From Ornithinicoccus sp045032955 (lineage in GTDB: Bacteria; Actinomycetota; Actinomycetes; Actinomycetales; Dermatophilaceae), in NCBI RefSeq assembly GCF_045032955.1, contig NZ_JBJFZU010000004.1, positions 62,001 through 126,000 of the forward strand: a DNA stretch of 64,000 nt, in the 5' to 3' direction. The translations under genes were made by a program, and so were the position numbers. A model generated the notes under the pieces. That model was not told where the DNA came from and did not search any database. It was given only the letters and a program-made list of their open reading frames with translations. Shown piece by piece: positions 21,833-30,686 of the stretch (position 1 is its first letter; each line of letters begins with the position of its first letter).

Positions 21833-23818
21833 CTAGACCTGGACCCGGTCGCGGATGGCGGCCACGATCCGCTCGACCGCCTGGTCGACGGGCACCGCGT
21901 TCTCCTGCGAGCCGTCGCGGAACCGGAAGGACACGGCGCCCGCGTCCCGGTCCTCGCCACCGGCGATGAGGATGAACGGCGCCTTCGACCTGCTCGCGTT
22001 GCGGATCTTCTTGGGGAAGCGGTCGTCGGAGGTGTCGACCTCCACCCGGACCCCCTGAGCGCGCAGCCGTGCGGCCACCTCGCCGAGGTAGTCGTCGAAG
22101 TCCTCCGCGACCGGCACCCCCAGCACCTGGACCGGGGCGAGCCAGGGCGGGAACTGCCCGGCGTAGTGCTCGACGAGGACGCCGATGAAGCGTTCGATGG
22201 AGCCGAACTTGGCGGAGTGGATCATCACCGGCTGCTGCCGGGTCCCGTCCGCCGCCTGGTACTCCAGCCCGAAGCGCTCCGGCTGGTTGAAGTCGTACTG
22301 GACGGTGGACATCTGCCAGGTGCGGCCGATGGCGTCCCGAGCCTGCACGGAGATCTTCGGTCCGTAGAACGCGGCGCCGCCGGGGTCGGCGACCAGCTCC
22401 AGACCGGACTCGGTCGCGACCTGCTCCAGCACCGCGGTCGCCTCGGCCCACTGCTCGTCGGAGCCGATGAACTTGTCCTTCTTCGCCCCGGTCTCGTCCC
22501 GGGTGGACAGCTCCAGGTAGAAGTCGTCCAGGCCGAAGTCGCGCAGCAGGCTAAGCACGAAGTCCAGCAGGTGCTTGATCTCGCCGGGCGCCTGCTCCTT
22601 GGTGACGTAGGAGTGCGAGTCGTCCATCTCCAGCCCACGGACCCGGGTCAGCCCGTGCACCACACCGGACTTCTCGTAGCGGTAGACGTGGCCGAACTCG
22701 AAGAGGCGCAGCGGCAGGTCCCGGTAGGAGCGCTGCTGGGAGGAGTAGATGAGGTTGTGCATGGGGCAGTTCATCGCCTTGAGGAAGTAGCGCTGCCCGT
22801 CCTCCTCCATCGCCGGGAACATGGTGTCCTCGTAGTACGGCAGGTGCCCGGAGGTGTGGAAGAGCGCCTCCTTGGACACGTGCGGGGTGCCCACGTACTG
22901 GAAGCCCTCGTCGATGTGCCGCTGCCGGGCGTAGTCCTCCATGACCCGCTTGAGCACGCCACCCTTGGGGTGGAAGAGCGGCAGCCCCGCCCCCAGCACC
23001 TCGGGGAAGGAGTAGAGGTCCATCTCGGCGCCGAGCCGGCGGTGGTCCCGCTTCTCGGCCTCGGCGAGCCGGTCCAGGTATGCCTTCAGCTCGGCCTTGT
23101 CCGGCCAGGCGGTGCCGTAGACCCGCTGCAGCTGCGGGTTCTTCTCGCTGCCGCGCCAGTACGCAGCAGCGCTGCGCATGAGCTTGAAGGCGTTGCCGAT
23201 GATCTTGGTGCTCGGCAGGTGCGGGCCGCGGCACAGGTCGCCCCAGACCACCTCGCCGCTGCGGTCGACGTTGTCGTAGATGGTCAGCTGGGAGCCTCCC
23301 ACCTCGACGGCGGCACCGTCGGCGGCGTCCCCCGCCGCCCCACCCTTGAGGCCGATGAGCTCCAGCTTGTAGGGCTCGCCGGCCAGCTCGGCCCGGGCTG
23401 CGTCGTCGTCCACCTCGCGCCGGGCGAAGGTCTGGCCGGTGTTGATGATCTTCTGCATCGCCTTCTCCAGGCGCTTCAGGTCATCGGGGGTGAACGGCTC
23501 GGCGACGTCGAAGTCGTAGTAGAACCCGTCCCGGATGGGCGGTCCGATCCCCAGCTTCGCGTCCGGGAAGGTCTCCTGCACCGCCTGGGCCAACACGTGC
23601 GCGCAGGAGTGCCGCAGCACGTCGAGCCCGTCGGGCTCACTGACCAGGACCGGCTCGACGACGTCACCGTCGGCCAGCGGATGGGTCAGGTCGCGCAGCT
23701 CGCCACCGACCCGGCCGACGACCACGGCGCGGTCGTCGGCAAAGAGGTCGCCGGCCGTGGTGCCCTGATCGACCGCTCGCTCGCTGCCTGCGACACTGAC
23801 GGTGATCTGGCTGGTCAC
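21833..23818 (-). CDS. thrS: Threonine-tRNA ligase
   Basis: A 661-residue class II synthetase that charges tRNA-Thr. Domains in order: N-terminal TGS (SQITVSVAGSERAVDQGTTA), the editing domain with HSCAHVLAQAV and the later DLCRGPHLPST motif, the catalytic core with motif 2 around YRDLPLRLFEFGHVYRYEKSG (split for length: FEFGHVYRYEKSG) and zinc ligands in MNCPMHN and H of MIHSAKFGSIERF, and the C-terminal anticodon-binding domain (PPWLAPVQVLGVPVAEDF). Full length and intact. No T-box leader is seen upstream in the sense direction. Confidence 0.97.
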   Translation of the reverse strand: MTSQITVSVAGSERAVDQGTTAGDLFADDRAVVVGRVGGELRDLTHPLADGDVVEPVLVSEPDGLDVLRHSCAHVLAQAVQETFPDAKLGIGPPIRDGFYYDFDVAEPFTPDDLKRLEKAMQKIINTGQTFARREVDDDAARAELAGEPYKLELIGLKGGAAGDAADGAAVEVGGSQLTIYDNVDRSGEVVWGDLCRGPHLPSTKIIGNAFKLMRSAAAYWRGSEKNPQLQRVYGTAWPDKAELKAYLDRLAEAEKRDHRRLGAEMDLYSFPEVLGAGLPLFHPKGGVLKRVMEDYARQRHIDEGFQYVGTPHVSKEALFHTSGHLPYYEDTMFPAMEEDGQRYFLKAMNCPMHNLIYSSQQRSYRDLPLRLFEFGHVYRYEKSGVVHGLTRVRGLEMDDSHSYVTKEQAPGEIKHLLDFVLSLLRDFGLDDFYLELSTRDETGAKKDKFIGSDEQWAEATAVLEQVATESGLELVADPGGAAFYGPKISVQARDAIGRTWQMSTVQYDFNQPERFGLEYQAADGTRQQPVMIHSAKFGSIERFIGVLVEHYAGQFPPWLAPVQVLGVPVAEDFDDYLGEVAARLRAQGVRVEVDTSDDRFPKKIRNASRSKAPFILIAGGEDRDAGAVSFRFRDGSQENAVPVDQAVERIVAAIRDRVQV

Positions 23819-23987
23819 GGTGGGTCTCCTCGAGAACTGGGCGTGTCACGCGGGCCCGCGTGGCATCAGGTGAACCCTACCCGCCGGTCCTCCCCGGGTG
23901 GCACCGGTTTCCGGCGGCGTCGTCGTGGCTGCGAACTCGAGGAGCAGGCGTCTGTAATGCTTTTTGCGCATCATGGCGTTGCGGTGC

Positions 23988-23993
23988 CAGGCT
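23988..23993 (+). promoter_or_regulatory. Candidate leaderless -10 box (CAGGCT)
   Basis: CAGGCT followed by 6 nt and the ATG of the CGNR gene at 24000. The first base departs from TANNNT. The region just upstream (23945-23975) is AT-richer than its surroundings. Confidence 0.3.
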
Positions 23994-23999
23994 GACCGA

Positions 24000-24575
24000 A
24001 TGACGACGACCACCACCTGGACCTGGCTCGGGGACCACCTCGCCCTGGACCTGGCCAACACCGTGCAGGAGTCCGGCGGGGCGATGGTGGACCTGCTGCC
24101 GGACGCGGAGAGCTTCGCGTCGTGGCGGGAGGCGGCGCCGCACCCCCTCCCCTGGTGTCCGGCCCCCGGCGAGCAGGACCTGGCCGCCGTCCGGTCGCTG
24201 CGCGACGACGTGCTCGCGCTGCTGCACGCCGCCCTCCAGGGTGCCGATCTCCCGGAGGATGCGGTCTCCCGGGTGAACGGCACCGTGCGCGAGTCGTCCA
24301 CCACCCGACATCTGGAGAGCGTCGGCCTGGCCGTCGCGGTCCCGGCCGGCGGAAGCCCGTTCACCCGGCTGCGTGGGGTGCTGGCCGCCGCCGCGGTCGA
24401 CCTGCTGGCTCGGGACGACCTCACCAACCTGGCGTTGTGCCGCGCCCCCGGGTGCGGGCAGTTCTTCCACCGCTCCCGCCCCAACCAACGCTGGTGCAGC
24501 GCCGGGTGCGGCAACCGAGCCAGGGTCGACCGGCACCGGCACCGCAGGGCCACCACGGTGCTGGACGGCTCATGA
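24000..24575 (+). CDS. CGNR zinc-finger/ABATE domain regulator
   Basis: A 191-residue protein of the ABATE-CGNR family, thought to be stress-responsive transcription regulators. The N-terminal ABATE domain begins TWLGDHLALDLANTV. The C-terminal treble-clef zinc finger has four cysteines: CRAPGCGQFF, then WCSAGCGNRARVDRHR, where CGNR is the family name motif. ATG at 24000 fits both the family N terminus and the -10 spacing; a TTG 12 codons upstream is less likely. The TGA overlaps the next ATG (ATGA), coupling it to the LysE exporter, a common regulator-exporter pairing. Confidence 0.9.
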   Translation: MTTTTTWTWLGDHLALDLANTVQESGGAMVDLLPDAESFASWREAAPHPLPWCPAPGEQDLAAVRSLRDDVLALLHAALQGADLPEDAVSRVNGTVRESSTTRHLESVGLAVAVPAGGSPFTRLRGVLAAAAVDLLARDDLTNLALCRAPGCGQFFHRSRPNQRWCSAGCGNRARVDRHRHRRATTVLDGS

Positions 24576-25237
24576 GCGACCTCCTCGAGGCCATCCGGTG
24601 GTGGCCGTTCCTGCTGGTGATGACGCTGGCGTACCTGGTGCCCGGGCCCGACCTGGTCATCATCCTGCGGTCCGCCGGCCGGAGCTGGAGGCACGGTCTG
24701 CTGGCCGCGGTCGGGGCACAGACAGGCCTCGGCGTGCACATGCTCCTCGCTGCCACCGGGCTGTCGGTGGTGCTGGCGCGGAGTCCCGAGTCGCTGACCC
24801 TCATCCGCCTCGCCGGCGGGTTCTACCTGGCCTACCTCGGCGGACGGCTCGTGCGCTCCCGCGGGCAGACCGACGCCGAGGGGCGGCACGGGGGCCCGTT
24901 CCTCGCCGGTCTGCTCACCAACCTGTTCAACCCCAAGGCATTGCTCTTCTTCGTCAGCGTGCTGCCCCAGTTCATCTCGCCCGACCACGGGGTCGCGGGC
25001 CAGGTACTGCTGCTGGGGGTGGTAGACATCCTCTTCGGGTTCCTGCCGTGGGCGGTGGTCGTCGTCATCGGCGCCCGGCTGGCGGACGCCCTGCGGGTTC
25101 CCCACGTCCGGCGGCTGTGGGACCGGGCCACGGGGTCGATCCTGCTCGCGCTGGGTGCCTGGCTGGCGCTGCCGGCGCTCGCGGACCTCTCGTCGGCCCG
25201 GGTGCGCGGCACCCTGACCTCCCCCCACCTAGGCTGA
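24572..25237 (+). CDS. LysE family translocator
   Basis: A 221-residue inner-membrane exporter with about six transmembrane helices. The family signature is near the N terminus (LAYLVPGPDLVIILRS), with GLSVVLARSPESLTLIRLAG and the LTNLFNPKALLFFVSVLPQF motif in the centre. Members export amino acids or their toxic analogues such as homoserine and threonine; the cargo here is unknown. It is translationally coupled (ATGA) to the CGNR regulator, which may control it. Confidence 0.92.
   Translation: MSDLLEAIRWWPFLLVMTLAYLVPGPDLVIILRSAGRSWRHGLLAAVGAQTGLGVHMLLAATGLSVVLARSPESLTLIRLAGGFYLAYLGGRLVRSRGQTDAEGRHGGPFLAGLLTNLFNPKALLFFVSVLPQFISPDHGVAGQVLLLGVVDILFGFLPWAVVVVIGARLADALRVPHVRRLWDRATGSILLALGAWLALPALADLSSARVRGTLTSPHLG
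25230..25235 (+). promoter_or_regulatory. Candidate leaderless -10 box (TAGGCT)
   Basis: TAGGCT overlaps the stop codon of the LysE gene and is followed by 7 nt and the ATG of the NUDIX gene. It would allow the NUDIX gene to be transcribed independently of the upstream pair. Confidence 0.45.
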
Positions 25238-25242
25238 CCGGT

Positions 25243-25773
25243 ATGGGTGTGGTGCAGGACCGCGAACCGCCGGACGGGATCAGCAAGCACTTCACGGTGG
25301 CCGTCTTCGTGGTGCACGAGGACCGGGTGCTGCTGCACCCCCATCCCAAGGTGGGTCTCTGGCTGCCGCCCGGCGGCCACATCGAGCCGCACGAGCTGCC
25401 CGACGACGCGGCATACCGGGAGACCCTCGAGGAGACCGGCCTGGACGTCCGCCTGGTCGGCGACCGCGGGATCACCCACGACTCCCCCGGGTCCCCACGG
25501 CAGCTGCTGCGCCCCGAGGGGGTCCAGGTCGAGGACATCTCCGACGACCCGCCGCACCAGCACATCGACCTCATCTACTTCGCGGTGCCCGGTCCCGGCT
25601 GGGAGCCCGACACCGACGGTCGGCCCGCCGTGGACACCCGCGAGGGCATGGTCTGGCTCGACCTCGCGGGGATGGCGGACCGACCGGTCACCGCCGAGGT
25701 GCTCGCCTGGGTCGGACGTGCGCTGCGTGAGGTGCCCCGCCGTGCGGCCGAGCACCGCTCAGCCCTCGGCTGA
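25243..25773 (+). CDS. NUDIX hydrolase
   Basis: A 176-residue hydrolase of nucleoside diphosphates linked to another moiety. The NUDIX box is complete: GGHIEPHELPDDAAYRETLE followed by ETGLD, matching Gx5Ex7REUxEExGU. The core strand FTVAVFVVHEDRVLLHPHP precedes it and the substrate loop (VQVEDISDDPPHQHIDLIYF) follows. Substrate is not predictable. The stop overlaps the convergent downstream gene by 15 nt. Confidence 0.93.
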   Translation: MGVVQDREPPDGISKHFTVAVFVVHEDRVLLHPHPKVGLWLPPGGHIEPHELPDDAAYRETLEETGLDVRLVGDRGITHDSPGSPRQLLRPEGVQVEDISDDPPHQHIDLIYFAVPGPGWEPDTDGRPAVDTREGMVWLDLAGMADRPVTAEVLAWVGRALREVPRRAAEHRSALG

Positions 25774-26295
25774 GCGGTGCTCCCGGAACGCCTCTCGGGT
25801 GAGCCTCCGGTGGGCGCTGACCACCAGGTCCAGCTGGCGCTCCGCACGCTCCTCCAGGCCCCGGAACTCCTCGGCGTCGAGACCGAGCGCCTCGGCGTGC
25901 ACGGTCAGCGAACGCCACAGACCCGTCTTGCCGCTGATCCCCGCCTGGACCAGCTCCAGCTCCAGCAGCGGGGTCAACGGGGAGCGCCGCCGCAGCCGGC
26001 CGTTGAGCTTGAGACGACCGACCAGCTCACCGGTCCGGGCCAGCAGCAGCTTCGGCCCGTGCCGGTGCAGGCCCAGCGTGGCGATCACCCCGAGCAGCCG
26101 GTCCCGGTCCTCGCTCACCTCCTGCCACAACCGGGTGACCTCGGCCGCCACCGGCAGGCCGTCCTCGCCGTAGCTGTCGCGCATCATCGCGAGGCGCTGC
26201 TCCGCGGCGGTGGCACCGGTCAGGTGGTCCTCCAGGTAGATCTGCAGCAGGGACCGCTCGGGCAGGTCGTCCACCTGCCTTCCGGGCGCCGCCAC
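25759..26295 (-). CDS. Ferritin-like helical protein next to catalase (function unknown)
   Basis: A 178-residue, all-helical protein. It contains LQIYLEDHLTGATAAEQRLA and LGVIATLGLHRHGPKLLLAR, with amphipathic helices of the length expected for a four-helix bundle of the DUF892/YciF or ferritin-like type. I cannot confirm a metal site. The GTG at 26295 is one base after the catalase TGA, so it is the second gene of a catalase operon and likely acts in the same oxidative-stress response. The frame is open much further upstream, inside the catalase gene, but that part is antisense-like noise. Confidence 0.72.
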   Translation of the reverse strand: MAAPGRQVDDLPERSLLQIYLEDHLTGATAAEQRLAMMRDSYGEDGLPVAAEVTRLWQEVSEDRDRLLGVIATLGLHRHGPKLLLARTGELVGRLKLNGRLRRRSPLTPLLELELVQAGISGKTGLWRSLTVHAEALGLDAEEFRGLEERAERQLDLVVSAHRRLTREAFREHRSAEG

Positions 26296-26296
26296 C

Positions 26297-28504
26297 TCAG
26301 TCCGCGGCCGTCGCGAAGCGGTGCCAGGCCCGGTGCTCGGCGAGCAACTCCAGCACCGTCGCGGCCACGGCGCTCCCGCTGTCGCCGGTGACGACACCGG
26401 GGGCCTCGGCCGGGACACCGAGGGCGCGTAGCGTCGGTCCGCCCTCGCCCACCGCGGCCACGGTCTTGCAGTGCCGCCAGGCCTCACCGACCATCTTGGC
26501 GATACGGGGGTCGACCGCGAGCCGGTCGCCGGCTCCGGCCTTGGCGTCCAGGGACGGCAGGGCGTCCGGTCCGGGTGCGGCGGCGCAGACCAGCACCACC
26601 GCATCCACCTCGGTGGAGTTGGCGGTGGCGTAGGTGCGCTGCACCACGGTGCCGTCCGCGACGGTGCCCCCCGAGGGTGCGTGCACCAGCGGCACGACGC
26701 CGGCGGCGGACAGGGTCGTCCGCACCTCTTCGACGATCGAGGCGTCCGCGGTCTCGTCCACCACCAGCGCCACCTGACGTCCGGCCACCGGCCAGCTGCC
26801 GCCCACCTGGGACAGGGCAGGGCTGGGTTCGTCCCGGGCGACCTCCAGGCTGGGCTCGGGAGGGACGAGGCCGAGCCCCTTGGCCACGGCGGCGCACAGC
26901 TCGGTGTCGATGTTGGCCAGCGCCCGCAGCTGTCGCTCCCGGATCTCGGTGCTCCAGCACCGGCCGAGCTCGAAGGTGTAGGCGCCGATCACGTGGTCCT
27001 GCTCCACCGGTGTCAGCGAGTGGAAGAACAGCGCGGCCTGGCTGAAGTGGTCCTCGAAGTCGGCCGGCACCTCGCGCACCTTGCGGGAGGCCGGCACCGG
27101 GACGGGGATGTCGACGAAGGCGGCGTCCCCGGCCCCGGCGTGGAAGGGACAGCCGCCGTCCAGCGTGTTCGGCCGGTAGGGCGCGACGCCCTGGTGCACC
27201 GCGCTCTGGTGCTGTCCGTCGCGCAGCATGTCGTTCACCGGTGCATGCGGCCGGTTGATGGGCAGCTGGTTGTAGTTCGGTCCGCCCAGCCGGGTGAGCT
27301 GGGTGTCGATGTAGGAGAACAGACGCACCTGCAACAACGGGTCGTTCGTCACGTCGACGCCGGGGACCAGGTTGCCGACGTGGAACGCCACCTGCTCGGT
27401 CTCGGCGAAGTAGTTCGACGGGTTGGCCGTCAGCATGAGGGTGCCGATGACCTGGACGGGTGCCAGCTCCTCGGGGACGAACTTGGTCGGGTCGAGCAGG
27501 TCGATGCCCTCGAACATCTCGTCCTCGGTGTCCGGGAAGACCTGCACGCCCAGGTCCCACTGCGGGTGGGCGCCGGCCTCGATGGCGTCGGCGAGGTCGC
27601 GGCGGTGGAAGTCCGGGTCCAGTCCGGCCGCCAGCTGGGCCTCCTCCCACACCAGGGAGTGCACACCCTGGCGTGGCTTCCAGTGGAACTTCACCAGGGC
27701 GGTCTGCTCGGCAGCGTTCACCAGGCGGAAGGTGTGCACCCCGAAGCCCTCCATCGTGCGGTACGACCGCGGGATGCCCCGGTCGGACATGTTCCACATG
27801 GTGTGCGCCTGCGCCTCGGTGTGCAGCGAGACGAAGTCCCAGAAGGTGTCGTGCGCACTCTGTGCCTGCGGGATCTCCCGGTCCGGGTGCGGCTTGGCCG
27901 CGTGGATCACGTCCGGGAACTTGATGCCGTCCTGGATGAAGAACACCGGGATGTTGTTGCCGACCAGGTCGAAGGTGCCCTCCCCGGTGTAGAACTTCAC
28001 CGCGAAGCCCCGGGTGTCGCGGACGGTGTCCGCGGACCCGCGGGAGCCGAGCACGGTGGAGAACCGGGTGAAGACGGGGGTCTCGACGCCCTTGCGCAGG
28101 AAGCCGGCCCGGCATACCCCTTCGCCGGCGCCGTTGGCCACGAAGACGCCATGCGCCCCGGCACCGCGTGCGTGCACCACCCGCTCCGGGATCCGCTCGT
28201 GGTCGAAGTGGGTGATCTTCTCCCGCAGGTGGTGGTCCTGCAGCAGGACCGGTCCCCGACGTCCGGCCTTGAGCGAGTGGTCGGTGTCCTGGAGCCGGGC
28301 GCCGGTCGAGGTGGTCAGGAACTCCCCCTGCTGGGCCACCGCCGCTGGAGGCAGGTCGGTCGGGGCTCCGGTCGGGGTGACGCGCGCGGGTCCGGCCTGG
28401 TCCGGCTTGGGCGACGGCATCGGCTGCGGGGTGGTCGGCTCCTCCCGCTCCGGCGGACGGCTGGCGGGTGCTCCGGGGATCTGGGGGGACGTGCGCTTCG
28501 GCAT
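26297..28504 (-). CDS. katE: Large-subunit (clade II) catalase with C-terminal DJ-1/PfpI-like domain
   Basis: A 735-residue heme catalase that disproportionates hydrogen peroxide. After a ~60-residue Pro-rich N-terminal arm come the catalytic His in RVVHARGAGAHG (H111), FSTVLGSRGSADTVRDTRGF, FWDFVSLHTEAQ with the distal Asn region, and the proximal Tyr in RLFSYIDTQLTRLGGPNYNQ. Beyond residue ~560 is the flavodoxin-like domain typical of HPII-type enzymes (VALVVDETADASIVEEVRTT and AVGEGGPTLRALG). ATG at 28504 is preceded by GAGAGG. Its stop is next to the small helical protein gene. Confidence 0.96.
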   Translation of the reverse strand: MPKRTSPQIPGAPASRPPEREEPTTPQPMPSPKPDQAGPARVTPTGAPTDLPPAAVAQQGEFLTTSTGARLQDTDHSLKAGRRGPVLLQDHHLREKITHFDHERIPERVVHARGAGAHGVFVANGAGEGVCRAGFLRKGVETPVFTRFSTVLGSRGSADTVRDTRGFAVKFYTGEGTFDLVGNNIPVFFIQDGIKFPDVIHAAKPHPDREIPQAQSAHDTFWDFVSLHTEAQAHTMWNMSDRGIPRSYRTMEGFGVHTFRLVNAAEQTALVKFHWKPRQGVHSLVWEEAQLAAGLDPDFHRRDLADAIEAGAHPQWDLGVQVFPDTEDEMFEGIDLLDPTKFVPEELAPVQVIGTLMLTANPSNYFAETEQVAFHVGNLVPGVDVTNDPLLQVRLFSYIDTQLTRLGGPNYNQLPINRPHAPVNDMLRDGQHQSAVHQGVAPYRPNTLDGGCPFHAGAGDAAFVDIPVPVPASRKVREVPADFEDHFSQAALFFHSLTPVEQDHVIGAYTFELGRCWSTEIRERQLRALANIDTELCAAVAKGLGLVPPEPSLEVARDEPSPALSQVGGSWPVAGRQVALVVDETADASIVEEVRTTLSAAGVVPLVHAPSGGTVADGTVVQRTYATANSTEVDAVVLVCAAAPGPDALPSLDAKAGAGDRLAVDPRIAKMVGEAWRHCKTVAAVGEGGPTLRALGVPAEAPGVVTGDSGSAVAATVLELLAEHRAWHRFATAAD

Positions 28505-28608
28505 GAGAGCCTCTCTGGCGGTGACCTGCGGTGCACGTGGTGTGCACCCGTTCGACGCTAGGTCCGCGCACCGTGGACCGCGAGCCGGATGGCCACGCCG
28601 GCTCCCCG

Positions 28609-29310
28609 CTACTGGCTGATGCTCATCTCGAGGCGGTCGATGAGGTTCTCCAACCCGTCCTCGAACTGGGCCTGGGTGGTGTGCTGGCTCAGCTCCGGGC
28701 GGAGCGCAGCCACGGTCGGGAACTCCTCGATGTCGATCCGGCCGTCGTCCTGAGGGATGTCGGCGCCACCCTCGTCCACGGGCTCGTCGTCGGGCGCGGT
28801 GGCCGCGCCCAGCTCGGCGCACTCCAGCAGCAGGTGCCCGAGCAGGAAGGAGCTGTAGAGCTGGTACGCGGCTACCGCCTGCTCGGTGCTGAAGCCGTGG
28901 CGGGTGACCGTGCTGAGGAAGTGCTCCACCAGGGACAGGTCACGCAGCGGGGGTCGCAGCCAGGGGGCGGCAGGGTGGTGGGTGGCGACCAGGGGGAAGG
29001 CCTTGGGATGGCTCAACGCCCGCTCCCGGATGGCGTGCGCCAGGGCCTGGAGGTAGCCCTGCCAGGTGCGGACCAGCTGTGGGTGGAGGTCCTCGATCAG
29101 GCCGTCCAGCACCCGGTCCACCACCGCCTCGAGCAGGTCTGCTCGCCCGCTGACGTGGTGGTAGAGGGCCATGCCCTCGACCCCCAGGGAGGCCCCCAGC
29201 TTGCGCATGCTCAAGCCCGAGCTGCCGTGCTCGTCGATGATCGCCAACGCGTGCGTGACCACCTCGTCCAGGGTCAGCGGTTCGCGTCTCGCGGCGGACT
29301 GGTCGGGCAT
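28609..29310 (-). CDS. TetR family regulator with TetR_C-type ligand domain
   Basis: A 233-residue repressor. The helix-turn-helix is SGLSMRKLGASLGVEGMALY followed by HHVSGRADLLEAVVDRVL. The C-terminal half resembles the tetracycline-repressor C domain (PF02909), including HGFSTEQAVAAYQLYSSFLL. A strong AGGAGG lies 4 nt before the ATG at 29310. It is transcribed toward katE and away from the membrane-protein gene at 29501; a direct repeat in the shared upstream region is a candidate operator. Ligand unknown. Confidence 0.9.
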   Translation of the reverse strand: MPDQSAARREPLTLDEVVTHALAIIDEHGSSGLSMRKLGASLGVEGMALYHHVSGRADLLEAVVDRVLDGLIEDLHPQLVRTWQGYLQALAHAIRERALSHPKAFPLVATHHPAAPWLRPPLRDLSLVEHFLSTVTRHGFSTEQAVAAYQLYSSFLLGHLLLECAELGAATAPDDEPVDEGGADIPQDDGRIDIEEFPTVAALRPELSQHTTQAQFEDGLENLIDRLEMSISQ

Positions 29311-29382
29311 GGGACCTCCTGGGGTGACCTGGATCACCATCCTAGTGCGCGCCTTCCGGTCGCCCCTCGGCAACAGCATCTC

Positions 29383-29418
29383 TTACACTGTTAAACGAGC
29401 GGCTTTACGCCGTTAAAC
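29383..29418. promoter_or_regulatory. Direct repeat TTACnCnGTTAAAC, candidate TetR operator
   Basis: TTACACTGTTAAAC (29383-29396) and TTACGCCGTTAAAC (29405-29418) are 14-mers with two differences, spaced 22 bp start to start (two helical turns, same face). They are the most AT-rich sequence for kilobases and lie between the divergent TetR and membrane-protein genes. Confidence 0.55.
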
Positions 29419-29500
29419 CGCCGGTCTCCGCCGGGCCGCAAATGACGTGACACCTGTGCCCGCCCACGGCCCCGACCCTGCTCGAGAAAGCGACACCACC

Positions 29501-30637
29501 ATGACCAAGCACCTCTCCGACGACGAGGTCGTCACCACCCGGACGGAGCGAGGACGGCCCGCCCGGCCTGAGCCGGCGACCCCGTCCTGGCGTGCGACCT
29601 TCCTGGGCGCCGACACCCACGACACGGCCGGGGGCATCTCCTGGGGTGCCGTGCTGGCCGGGGTCGTCACCTTCCTCGCCCTGCTGGTGACCTTCTCCTT
29701 CGTCGGCGCCGCCGTCGGGCTCGGACAGGTCGAGGCCACCTCCGACCAGCCCCTGGCCGGGGTCGGCACCGGGCTCGCCATCTGGGGCGTTCTCACCCTG
29801 CTGGTCTCGCTCGCCGCGGCCGGTTTCGTCACCGGCGTCCTCAGCATCCGGGGCGGCTTCATGCACGGCGTCGTCACCTGGGCCACCGGCCTGCTGGCGG
29901 TCGTGGTCATGCTGGGCGTGCTGACCTCCAGCGTCTTCGGCGCCATCGGCTCTGTCGTCGGCAGCACCGCCAGCGTCGTCGGCAGCGGTGCCGCCTCGGT
30001 CACGGACCTGGCCGGCGACGGCATCCAGAGCGCGGTGGACGGGGTCTCGGGTCAGCTCGAGGGCGCCGACCTCAGCGGCCTGGACGAGCAGACCCAGGAG
30101 ATCCTGGAGGGCACCGGGGTGGAGGAGCTGCAGCCTGACTACCTGCAGGGGCAGCTCGATGCAGCCCTGGGCGACGTGCAGGACGTCGGGACGACGATCC
30201 TCACCGACCCGGAGCAGGCGGACACGGCGCTCGAGGAGCTCGGCACCTCCCTGGAGGAGCGGGCCACCACCATCTCCGAGGCCGTCGACCGGGACGCCAT
30301 CGCGCAGTCGGTCGAGGAGAACACCGACCTCACCGGGCAGGAGGCCGAGGACGCCGTGGACTCCACCGAGCAGGCCCTCACCGAGGCCACCGAGACCGCT
30401 CAGGAGCAGCTGCAGAACGCGCAGACGGCGCTCGAGGACGGCCGCGCCCAGATCGACCAGGTCATCGCCGACGCACGCCAGACCGTCGACGACGCCGCCT
30501 CGGCCAGCGCCCGGGCCGCAGCCTGGGTGTTCGTCGGCCTGCTGCTGGGCCTCGCGGTAACCGCGTTCGCCTCGCTCTTCGGGTCCCGGCTGGTCGTGGG
30601 TCGTTCCACGGACGGGGAGGTGCGGACCCGGCGCTGA
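29501..30637 (+). CDS. Membrane protein with long coiled-coil linker (unknown function)
   Basis: A 378-residue protein. After a charged N terminus there are three hydrophobic segments (about residues 50-75, 88-112, 120-150: GAVLAGVVTFLALLVTFSF, LAIWGVLTLLVSLAAAGFV, GVVTWATGLLAVVVMLGVL). A roughly 180-residue Glu/Gln/Asp/Ala-rich helical stretch follows (EQALTEATETAQEQLQNAQ), and a final helix near 345-370. The layout suggests an inner-membrane protein with an extended coiled coil between helices. ATG at 29501 is chosen over an upstream GTG because GAGAAAG precedes it. It faces away from the TetR gene and could be its target. A strong terminator follows. Confidence 0.8.
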   Translation: MTKHLSDDEVVTTRTERGRPARPEPATPSWRATFLGADTHDTAGGISWGAVLAGVVTFLALLVTFSFVGAAVGLGQVEATSDQPLAGVGTGLAIWGVLTLLVSLAAAGFVTGVLSIRGGFMHGVVTWATGLLAVVVMLGVLTSSVFGAIGSVVGSTASVVGSGAASVTDLAGDGIQSAVDGVSGQLEGADLSGLDEQTQEILEGTGVEELQPDYLQGQLDAALGDVQDVGTTILTDPEQADTALEELGTSLEERATTISEAVDRDAIAQSVEENTDLTGQEAEDAVDSTEQALTEATETAQEQLQNAQTALEDGRAQIDQVIADARQTVDDAASASARAAAWVFVGLLLGLAVTAFASLFGSRLVVGRSTDGEVRTRR

Positions 30638-30686
30638 CCTTCTCTCGTCGCCTGGGCAGCACCCGCCGGTGCACCGTCGCCGGCCA

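Noticed and set aside
23885..23910. T-box antiterminator-like GGGTGGCACCGG upstream of thrS
   Set aside because: It is on the plus strand, opposite to thrS transcription; the minus strand shows no T-box or specifier loop.
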